Positions 9,961 to 19,515 of a stretch of 64,000 nucleotides of DNA are shown here, one piece after another. The position numbers and the translations under genes were made by a program. Origin of the DNA: Nemertoderma westbladi (taxonomy: Eukaryota; Xenacoelomorpha; Nemertodermatida; Nemertodermatidae); the NCBI GenBank assembly GCA_032718475.1, contig JAUCBJ010007223.1, positions 1 through 64,000 of the forward strand, read 5' to 3'. Positions within the stretch are counted from its first letter, which is position 1. Each line of letters starts with the position of its first letter. The notes beneath the pieces were generated by a model. It was not told the DNA's origin, did not search any database, and saw only the letters and a program-made list of their open reading frames with translations.

Positions 9961-11420
9961 TTGCTCCAATCGAAAAACTTAACATTACAAAAAGATTCAG
10001 CGACCCCACATTAGTCATGATTCCCGTTAAAAGATTTTAAAAAAAGTGAATTCTTACTGGTCAAAACGCAAGATCATGATCGCGCAAAGATCGGACTTCG
10101 TAAAATCGTAACTAAGCATTTTGGATATAAACAATTACTGTAGGAAACGTTCAGAACACCGCCTTGAGTCGATTAAAAAAAAAATTGGCTCAATCGGACA
10201 ACCGGTTCTCGAGATCTGATACCTGATCATTAAAGATCATATTTTTCGGTTTTTTCCAATTTTCTCGAAAACTTTGTTTGAGACCCCCGATTTTTTTTTT
10301 ACGAATCGACTTCTATGGTGAAGGGGCAACTTTTAAGCATTTCGAAATTTTCAAAAAGCGATTTGATCAGGCCGCGATCAGAAAAGATCGTGTTTTTGGT
10401 TTTATTTCGAAGACCAAGTCCTGGGAGTTCACCGTATGGAAAAACTTAACATCACAAAAAGATTCCTCACCCTCGAATTATGGGGGGTAGCCAAAATTTG
10501 GGCATAAAAAAGTTCAAGTCTAGTGGGTCAAAACTCAAGATCATGATCGCGAAAAGATCAGTGTACTTAAAATCGAATCTAAACATTTTTTTAATAAACA
10601 TTTATTGTAAGAAATGTTCAATGGTCTATTCTGAGTTGATTAAAAAAAAAATTGGCTCGATCGGTCAACCGGTTCTCGAGATCTGATACCTGATCATTAA
10701 AGATCATATTTTTCGGTTTTTTCCAATTTTCTCGAAAACTTTGTTTGAGACCCCCGATTTTTTTTTTACTAATCGACTTCTATTAAGAAGGGGCAACTTT
10801 TAAGCATTTCGAAATTTTCAAAAAGCGATTTGATCAGGCCATGATCAGGAAAGATCGTGTTTTCGGTTTTATTTCGAAGACCAAGTCCTGTGAGTTCACC
10901 GTATGAAAAAACTTAACATTACAAAAAGATTCCTCACCCTCGAATTAGGGGGGGTAGCCAAAATTTGACCATAAAAAAGTTCAATTCTAGGGGGTCAAAA
11001 GATCATGATCGCGAAATGATCATTTTTTCGAAATTACTTCTGAGCATTTTGGAGCAAAACTGTCAAATTAAAAAACATTCACTGGAGTGTTCTAAGTAGA
11101 TTAAAAAAAATTTCGACTCAATAGGCCAACCGGTACCGGAGATATGGTCGTCCAAAGTCTGCTTCCGGTAATTCGAAAATATTTCGAAAACCCTTGATCG
11201 AATTTTTTCCTTGAAAATATGTGAATGTACAGTTAGTGGACCCGCATCTAACGATATATCACAATCCATATTTCAGATGACAGGTACCGGTGAAATCAGA
11301 CTTTACCGAAAAAAATTTAAATTTTTGCTACTCATGTCTGACTATCTCGAAAACTATAATAGGTATGGAAATACTTTCACTGCAAGAAATGTTCGCCTAT
11401 CCAATGCGCTTCTAACTCTG
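9961..11420. repeat. Satellite-like tandem repeat, unit about 465 bp, three units
   Basis: Landmark AAAAACTTAACAT-ACAAAAAGATTC recurs near 9969, 10437 and 10902, and ACCGGTTCTCGAG (or its variant) at 10201, 10668 and 11129, giving offsets of 461-467 bp. The units are rich in GATC and in the palindrome AGATCATGATCGCG. The third unit is more diverged and decays toward 11420. Small ORFs over it are shadows. Confidence 0.85.
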
Positions 11421-12314
11421 TGCTCGGATTTTGCATAGTGTCAAAACCTACAACTTAACCCCCCCAGCGGAGGGAACGGAGTGACCGGAGCGCCAGTACT
11501 ATCTTTCATTATTATGAAGTAATAAGGGCGGTGGGTGGGGTAGGTGGTGAACACTATTTATAGGGTGGAGGGAGGGTCTAGTATATTACTTTAGGATATT
11601 TGATTTCTTTGCAATATAGTTTAGCTGCCTCAGTCTTATTTGTAATATGTTATACATTATACCAAATTATATCAAGTTTTAACATACTACATTGTCTACC
11701 TGTAGGAGAAATATACAATGTAGGGCTCATAATATATTTATAAATAGATTTAGTATATTTACATTGTATAACAGAGTTAATTGATACTATTACGGTATTA
11801 TACTAAAGACGCCGCTTTGATATATCTAATCAAATGGCAATTTCTTGTATATTATCTATTTCCCTATCTTGGGTATATCATTCAATTTCTAAAACTATAA
11901 TAATAAACATTTACTTCACTTCTTGTTTACTCGCATGGATATATTGATATAAAACACTTCAGTATAATATGTTATAGGGCCGAACGCAGATTAATCGGAA
12001 TAATATGTTTAATTATTATTACAATTGGCACATTGATGTAAGTAGTACATGAGTTTGATAAAATAATTATGAATCTGTATCTTATTCTACTTTGTCTATA
12101 TGATTATGTTATATAATAATGTTACTTTATCACTTTGGTTTAAACCGATCTCCTTTACTATTACTTACTACTTATACTACTACTACTACTACTATTACTA
12201 CTACTGCTACTGACTACTACAGAGTTATATATTATAAGAGGACGGGGTTCGTGATTATTAGTTATTATACAAGTGCCCCTCGGCTATAGAGAGTCCACCC
12301 TCGGTTGCTTACTG
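11421..12314. other. AT-rich spacer with a TAC trinucleotide tract
   Basis: No gene seen. A (TAC/CTA)n tract with interruptions lies at about 12157-12222. The spacer ends at the start of the 5' LTR. Confidence 0.6.
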
Positions 12315-13331
12315 GATACTCTTGAACAGTAGTTACTATGACGACGGTTAACAGCTGATATTCATACGTGTCGATTTTCTTTGTTCTACGGCTTCTCTTA
12401 GTTCAGTCAACCAATCAGAGCGTTTTTACGGCTCTTGTACAGAAATTTCCGAGAAATCACGCAATGCATTATGGGCAGTGTTATCATTCTGTCCTGAGCC
12501 AGGAAGAACGGCTTTGGAATATTTTGTGCTGTTCTGCTTTTAGCCTAACACTAGTAGGCTTAATTATAAGGACATATATCCGTTATCTGTGCAACTCAAT
12601 ACTTACCTACTAACCTAACTCAACTGGGCAATGCATATATCTTGTTGTACATACTTTTATATTGTTATACTGCTATTTACTGTCGATTATTCATTATATG
12701 GTGATGAAATATTATATTGGAATAACGAGAAATAACCCCGAAAACCCAATATTCTTGATATACCGAAGGTAAGAGAGACAGGTTACATATAACGATTGTG
12801 ACTTATGTTAAAGTGGTTTGAAGTGAATCTAATGTTATCTGATAGACCCTACATGAGTCGGTCTGTGTTCCTTTTATATGTGACTAAAATCAGTGAAGAT
12901 CGGCAGATCAGTGTGCAGTATTGTGCAGCATTGTGTATGAGTGAGACTGATAACGAAGCATTTCCTAAAGAATGCGCCATATATGTGAATTGTAACTAAG
13001 CCATATCGTTGCGTGTAGTTTAAGTCATAACTCTGTTTATATAGATAGAGCGCCACGTCCTAAAGGAACTGCTAATATTCCCCGAAGGTGAATAATATTG
13101 TCAGAGATTATATAACACGATCAGTCGAATAATACAGTAGGCTTACATAGCAATACGATTAAGCCGTCGAACCCAATCTCCCGGGTATATCCAGCGGGTG
13201 AATGATCGCGCACGGATTGGTTTCAACTAGTGTAGTGAATCAAATACTTGTCAGAGGCTAAAAGCGATTTATTATCTAGAAGACATCCTAATTTGGCGGG
13301 TTAAACTGCCAAAGGTCTGAAAGCGCGAACA
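12315..13331 (+). repeat. 5' LTR of the plus-strand BEL element
   Basis: Direct repeat of 28464-29480, apparently without mismatches. It begins GATACTCTTGAACAG and ends AGCGCGAACA; a TG...CA reading would start at 12323 (TGAACAG) and end at 13331. The left edge is uncertain by up to 8 bp. ORFs of 60-81 codons inside occur in both LTRs and are not considered genes. Confidence 0.9.
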
Positions 13332-13522
13332 ATAACGGATATATGTGTCTGTATTGCAGTGTAGGCATTAAATACAGTTTAATATTGTTCTGGTAAGAAC
13401 AATAACGGATATCGCTTCTGTATTGCAGTAGGCAATAAAGCTGAAGTACCGGCAACCGGTACCCAGTAGGCCTGACTACCTAACCACCCGGACCGGTACC
13501 TACAGCAGTACAGGTACAGCAG

Positions 13523-14388
13523 TAGGGTTCGATCGGTGCCAAAATTTTGCCGGTGCCGGTGCCGGTGCCGGTGTCACATTGTAAATGCCGGTGCAGGTGC
13601 CGGTGCCGGTGTTTTTAAATGTTGGGCAAATTTGGCGTAATTCTATTTGAAAACGAAATAATATAAATTTTTGTGTAATCTATGTCTATTACATTAGGCC
13701 ACACGCACACCTAACCCTGTCACCTAATGAAATGCAGAAATGAGGCAGTGATGCAGTAAAGTACCACAGTCACAGATTGACAGAAGGTACAGTACAGCAG
13801 TAGCTCAGTAGCTGGCCGACTATGTACTGATCAATTTCTGAATTAATATTGAAATAGCTTAACCCAGCTGTCCAGCACACGGGTACAGCAGCAGAGCAAC
13901 AATAAGTACGTACAATTCTACAATACTGTAAAATTATGATGTCACGCATTTATATAAAATGGTTTAGATTTACAATAAAATGAATATAAAAGTTTAAATA
14001 AAACGATTGCATTAAAATTATTTGTGTAGGCCTACAGTTACAGTAGGCCTACAGTATTTATATATTACATAAAATACAGAAATAACATAGTGTATCAGTT
14101 TTACACTAAGTAAGGCGTTATGATTCTGGGCTACCCTACCACTAGTCAAGTCACTAGACTGCTAGACCAGTAGACAGACAGTCAAACAGCTATAGCCAGA
14201 TAGCCTTGCTGCCTTGTAGCTGACTGATAGCTTAGCCAGGCTGTCTGCAGTACCGGTACTGCAGTAGGCTTCAATTTTAACAGCAGCCAATCATTTTAAA
14301 AAACACCGGCACCGGCAATGTTTTTGCCGGTGCAGGTGCCGGTGCCGGTGGTGCCAAACACCGGTGCCGGTGCACCGATCGAACCCTA
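13523..14388. mobile_element. hAT-like non-autonomous DNA transposon (MITE), 866 bp
   Basis: Perfect 17-bp terminal inverted repeats starting TAGGGTTCGATCGGTGC are flanked on both sides by the direct repeat TACAGCAG (13515-13522 and 14389-14396), an 8-bp target-site duplication as made by hAT transposases. Subterminal GCCGGT arrays lie in opposite orientation at the two ends. There is no ORF. The corresponding site in the minus BEL copy (around 6885) lacks it, with leader sequence running straight on to GTATTATTCG. Confidence 0.9.
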
Positions 14389-14629
14389 TACAGCAGTATT
14401 ATTCGATTTTGATTATTATATACCAGTAGGTCTTAATAATTAATCGGGGACGCCTGGTTTTTATTGGGATTTTACTTAGGCCTATTTCTGTCAGTTTTAT
14501 TTATTTGTAGGCCAGTATTGAACAGAAGGCGTGTAAGCCTGATCAGATTGTACAGACAATTTGTAGGCTGGGCTGTTGTCTGATTGTTGTTAAGTCTGAA
14601 CGGATTGCAGTGTGTGTAGATCATCTGTC

Positions 14630-15070
14630 CGATAAAGAACGGTTAGGAAGTAGGGGCAGCCAATAGCTGTAAGGTAAACCCCCATCTAAAGAATAAGTCG
14701 TACTACTGGGTTAGAACGCATACTACCTAACCATTTCGGAGTCTGCATGTCCTGTAGTTTATTTAGGCTTGAGAGTAGTCTGCCATCGTCTAGTCTGTAC
14801 TTTGTTTGTGTAGTCTGTACAGGTAGCGTATAATATTTATTTAGATAATTTGTAGGCTGGATAGTTGTCTGGCTGTTATTGGGTCTGAAGGGATTGTAGT
14901 GTGTGTAGAGTGTCTGTTCGATAAAGTGCGGTTAGGAAGTAGGGGCAGCCAAAGCTGTAAGGTAAATCCCTTCCTAAAGAATAAGTCGTACTACTAGGTT
15001 AGAACGCATACTAACTAACTATTTCGGAATCTGCACATACTGTAATTTATTTAGGCTTGATAGTAGTCTG
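14630..15070. repeat. Leader duplication, offset about 290 bp
   Basis: Two copies of the segment with AGTAGGGGCAGCCAA, AAAGAATAAGTCGTACTACT and TTAGAACGCATACTA; counterpart of 6170-6720 on the other strand. Confidence 0.8.
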
Positions 15071-16044
15071 TCAGTATTTAGTCTGCATTTTGTTTGAGTG
15101 GTTTGTACGCGTAGCGTAATATTTATTATTCAGAGTTTATGCGATTATTCGCAACATTCATATCCCCAAGTTTGTTCCTACAGTAATTGTGTTTGTTATA
15201 TATACCGCTATAGTTAAATTAACCCCGGTACTACACGGGCTGCTTGGCGTAGGTAAAGACTGGTAATTTTGTGCACCGGTCACTCCAGCAGATGCCGTGG
15301 TTCTTTTAGCTGTTCAAGTATTTTTAACTACTGATTATCTGTTGTACAAGTACTCGTACCTAATTTAGGGTTTAGTGTACAGTGCTTTCCGAAAGTAATT
15401 AGTGTAGGCATTATATTTGTGTTGTAAAGTGGTTGATAGGCACGTACGTTAGCTCTATTAACTTCTAGGTAGGAACACTCCGTGATACATAACGTAGTAC
15501 CTATAGCGATACGGCTATAGGTCGTCAGGCGGTGGTATTTTCCTATCTGGACAACGCAGTGTATTTACTACTACTTATTATTTTCAAATACCGTAGTACC
15601 CTGTCCGTTGTAATAACCAGATTTCTAACCCTTTGTTAGGCTGGTTTGTAGACTTCTTGTAAAATTACCCTAAAAATTCGTATTTGTGTTTTTTTGTAAA
15701 TTTTTGTGTTTATTTAGAGATTGAAATCTCACCCGAATTGTACGTAATTTGTAGTATTAAGTAACTTAGGTAAATTAGAATTATTTGTTTTAGTGTCTAA
15801 CAAGTAGCACTTCACTGAGAGCGCACAGCTTCTGTGTAGTGACTCCTTCCCAGAAATAATAACATTTATTTCAAATACTGACAAAACCCATTAAACGGGT
15901 ATATATATATTATAAATCAAATCTAACGATTTATAAATAGTAGGCCTACCATACAACCATTAGGTCTCAATATCAGTTGGACTACTGCTCAAATAACAGT
16001 AATAAAGTAAGTAAAGTAACCAAGTAACCCTAAAATTCAGAAAT

Positions 16045-16345
16045 TCAATTATTTAAAATAATTGATATACCGGTATTTACGATAGGCCTATTATCTTTAT
16101 TTCTATAAATTTAGGCTGAAATTATACCGGTACTGTAATTAATTCTAGTCCAGAATTATACTTATATATACTACAAAACAAACTGTAAGCTGTATACCGG
16201 TATTCCCGATAGGCCTATTATATATTTATATATATTTGTGCTAAAAATTATACCAGTATTCTGTGATAAACCTAGTCTGTAATAATACTTATATAGTTAT
16301 ATATACTATAAGCATACCGGTATTCTAATATATTATATATATATC
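16045..16345. repeat. AT-rich tandem block before gag
   Basis: Inverted counterpart of 4930-5220: repeated ACCGGTAT and TATATATA modules with AGGCCTATTAT, immediately upstream of the gag start. Confidence 0.6.
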
Positions 16346-16460
16346 ACGCTACACTGAGTAGCAGTATCGGTAATTAATTACTAGGCTAGCAGTTAATACT
16401 GAATTACTAGACTTGCTTAGACTGTAATATAGCAGTAGGCATTCAACTGTGTAAACAAAC

Positions 16461-18602
16461 ATGTCTGATACTAAACAGAACCTGTCAGACAGTTTATTAG
16501 ATGTAACTATCTGCGACTCAGATAGGAGTGTAGAACCGTCTGGACCTAAATTCAGTTCACCTCCTACTGTGAGGAAGGTCATCCCTCCTGTAGTAATATC
16601 AGACCCTAGGCTAATCCAACACCGTAGGTCTATCATAGGCACTCGAGCTCAGGTCAAGCGGGACCAAGAAGCAGCGGAACAACAACAACCCGCGAGCCAA
16701 GAACTTATTTCTCAACGGCCCGACAGCTCCAGTAGTGAGGATACTGTAGAGCTGACACCCGAGCGCGGGGCAAAGATGACGGATGCGGTTTATTCGGATC
16801 CCCTTCTCATCCTTCCTGCAGCCGTACTCATTAGGTTATTGATTGCGGTGGAAGAACACCAGATCGATTGGGCGAGAAGTAAGCGATCGACTAAAGATAG
16901 TTATGCGGGATACACAAGGGAAGAACTGAAGTCTATTGTCGAGTCGCAATGGAACTTCCCCGGACCCGGACTCCAGTTTGATTTATCAGAAGCTGTCTGG
17001 GAAGATATACACAGGATGGGAGTACCCAAGGAAACCATCGATCCAGCTGTGTGGAAGAGGTCCGCAGCCGGATACGTACAGGGATTCTTCAGCTCCATGG
17101 AGCGAGTAGAAAAACAACTGTTTCAACAACCACAAGGACCTCAAGAGCAGGGACAGCTGCTTTATCAAGTTAGAGAAAGAATTCTACGAATCAGGCTAAT
17201 CTTATCGGCCTTTGAGGAGGCTTCTAAAAGAAAACAAGACACGTTGTTGCAAGTTGCCGTAAAGACTTGGTTTCAACGGGTGAGTCTCCAAGTTCAAAGA
17301 GCTGCCCCGTGGAAATCGCAGTTAGATGAGCGCTCAACACTTGGAGAATCCACAGACGCTACCTTTTCCCAAGTGGAAAGTGAAGCGACAGCAGAGAAGC
17401 CGCATAAGAGGGATGCCATTGACATCTATCTGTCAGACTATCAACGTTTTTTAGGAGATGAAGAGTTGAGGAGAAGGTTAGATGGACTTAGCCCTAATAG
17501 TGAAGGAGCCAAGCTTGTGTTGGACGCAATCGATGTGGATAGGATAGCTGCGAACCAAGCTAAATTTGATGAACAACTCCGCATCGCTAGAGTCCAAGAA
17601 GAACAAGTCAAGAAAAAACGAATAGAAGACAGAAAGATAGCGGCCTTGGCAGCTGCAGTGGCAGAAGCAGAAAGAAAAGCGGCTTTGGCAGCTGCAGTGG
17701 CAGAAGCAGAACGAAAGGCGTCTGAAGAGACTGCCCAACTAGAGTTAGAAAATCTTCAAGAGAGGCAAGATAACTTTAATAAACAGTTAACAGCTAGTAA
17801 TATGCAGATGATGAATCGATCTACTCCCAAAAGACAGGGATATACATCATCTGAGGAAGGCGATACCACCGATGCTGAAGGCGGGGGAAATAGATCTCAT
17901 CTAAGCAGACGTAAAAGAACATCCCACCGTCAGAAATTGCCTGATTTGCCTCCAGCTGTTAGAAGGCAACTAAATAACACCAACTTAGGTAGTACAGAAC
18001 CCACAGACCAAATAATTAAAATAGAAAGACTCCCTACTATAGTAGATGAGCCTGAAATAATTAGGCCTGTTCTTGAAATCACCCCTTCAGTGATAGACAC
18101 ACCTGTGCTCCCTGAAGCTACCTCTAAATTCCCTCTGCACAGCACTAAGCTACCTGTGCCCAGTAGAACAGCCCATGAGACAGTGCAGGTCCTGGACCCT
18201 GAGCGAAATATTCATGATTTGTCGCCCGTTGTCCCTCGTCCGCCCGCTACAACGTTGGCGACTCCCGCTTCGGCGGTCGAATGGGTGGACGAGAGACGGC
18301 GGGGGATGGATCTCCTGCTCGGGCAGATGCAGGAGACTGTTCAGCAATTCAAGGGCACAGTAAGGGAAAGTAGGCTAGAGTTGCAAGAAGTGCAGCAAAG
18401 TATCGCGCTAGAACGCGATAAATTAGTAAATACACAAAGGGGTATACCACCACCCTCGGTAACAATGTGTCAACCTGTTAGGTCTGAAGTATCTCATGCG
18501 CAAGGTATGGAGCCTACACGCATATATACTGCTAGCAAAGTAGAAACTCCTATAGTGAACCCTATTAAGGGTAATTATAGACCTGTTGATAATGACATTC
18601 CC
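16461..18602 (+). CDS. BEL Gag N-terminal extension, split from Gag-protease by a LINE
   Basis: Frame opens at ATG 16461, the same start as in the minus copy (4823). 714 codons belong to the BEL element; the frame continues 17 more codons into the inserted LINE before a stop at 18654-18656. The protein starts acidic and Ser-rich, has a long helical middle, then an Ala-Glu-Arg-Lys coiled-coil stretch (about 373-420, shorter than in the minus copy) and a basic, Pro-rich tail. I recognise no known domain; being fused in frame to Gag in the minus copy, it is probably a particle component. The LINE sits on a codon boundary, so without it the frame would continue into 22546-24999. Confidence 0.85.
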
Positions 18603-18709
18603 TTCAATTTGAATTTCCCACTATTGACAAGATTTAGGGCCTACACCCAGCACTGACATACAGACATACACGGGTTCATTTATTATTAATTGACAATTAT
18701 TACTGTATT

Positions 18710-19480
18710 ATGGCACTACTCGTGGTAATGGCGGTTCTCGTTATGGTTGGTCGATTGCTGGCGGCAGATGTAATTCCTGTGAGAAAGGATCCGGTGAGCC
18801 TTCAACCAATTCCCGTATTGGATGTCTTCACAGTGTTCCAAATCAACGGAGAATATCGTGGCTGGCGACTACCAACTGTGGCGGATCTCTGGACAATGAA
18901 CGGTGTGAGTCTCTTTGCTCGAAGTAGGAGGAATGCTGGTCCAGTGAGATTTAGTGGGTGGACTTCCCAACTCTGCGCGTTGATTCTTGCTGGAGATGTC
19001 GAGGTAAATCCAGGGCCTAGCAGGACGATGAAGAAGACCTGTGCGATATGTAAACACGGAGCAAACTCGCGAAGCAAGATCGTTGAGTGCGAGAAATGTG
19101 TAACCTTTTCCCATGCCAAGTGCTACCGTAGGTCTTTAAATAAATATTCCACCCTCAGAAACAGTAACAGCCCAATTTATTTTTGTAACAGTTGTATTCT
19201 ATCTGAACTCCCATTTTTTGAAGATTCCTTAGATAACGAACTTGACGAACCTATCGCCTCACCCTTGCAACAACCAAGTGAGGCCGAGGGTGATACCTTC
19301 CAATATTTTAAGAGAAAAGGCTTACATTTTCTACATCTAAACGTGCGATCTTTGCTTCCAAAAATATCGGAACTTAAAATTCTATCAGTTAAAACGAACG
19401 CCGCAATAATCACAATTTCCGAAACATGGCTGGATGATACTGTTTCTGAGGAGGTGAGGTACACATTAATAACTATGTAA
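18710..19480 (+). CDS. LINE ORF, 5' part: hydrophobic N terminus, 2A peptide, PHD finger, start of endonuclease
   Basis: 256 codons. The start is hydrophobic (MALLVVMAVLVMVGRLLAA), like a signal sequence. Residues 95-103 (18992-19018) read GDVEVNPGP, the conserved 2A motif at which ribosomes skip the Gly-Pro bond; the preceding LCALILA is hydrophobic as in known sea urchin LINE 2A sequences. Residues about 108-165 hold a Cys-His cluster (CAIC, CEKC, H..C, CNSC) of PHD type. The endonuclease begins at FLHLNVRSL and ISETWLDD (catalytic Glu). The frame then shifts near 19455 and stops; the endonuclease resumes in the other frame at 19516. This is one ancestral ORF with a single frameshift. Confidence 0.88.
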   Translation: MALLVVMAVLVMVGRLLAADVIPVRKDPVSLQPIPVLDVFTVFQINGEYRGWRLPTVADLWTMNGVSLFARSRRNAGPVRFSGWTSQLCALILAGDVEVNPGPSRTMKKTCAICKHGANSRSKIVECEKCVTFSHAKCYRRSLNKYSTLRNSNSPIYFCNSCILSELPFFEDSLDNELDEPIASPLQQPSEAEGDTFQYFKRKGLHFLHLNVRSLLPKISELKILSVKTNAAIITISETWLDDTVSEEVRYTLITM

Positions 19481-19515
19481 TTGTACGCAAGGATAGGAAT
19501 AGGGATGGAGGCGGG

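Larger units (their letters stand above)
13332..16460 (+). other. 5' leader of the plus-strand BEL element
   Basis: Aligns in inverted orientation with 4824-7081. It begins with a short duplication of AATAACGGATAT...CTGTATTGCAGT (13331 and 13399), is interrupted by the hAT-like MITE, and carries the leader duplication (14640 and 14935) and the AT-rich block before gag (16045-16345). No ORF of note. Confidence 0.75.

Noticed and set aside
10278-11438. Small ORFs in the 465-bp satellite
   Set aside because: They shift frame between units and have no recognisable features.
12368-12999. ORFs of 60-81 codons inside the LTRs
   Set aside because: Duplicated exactly in both LTRs, no domain, no codon bias visible; incidental to LTR sequence.
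16349-16642. Minus-strand ORF with a 2A-like GELNLGP word
   Set aside because: Lacks the D-x-E-x-NPGP consensus and overlaps the gag start in antisense; chance.
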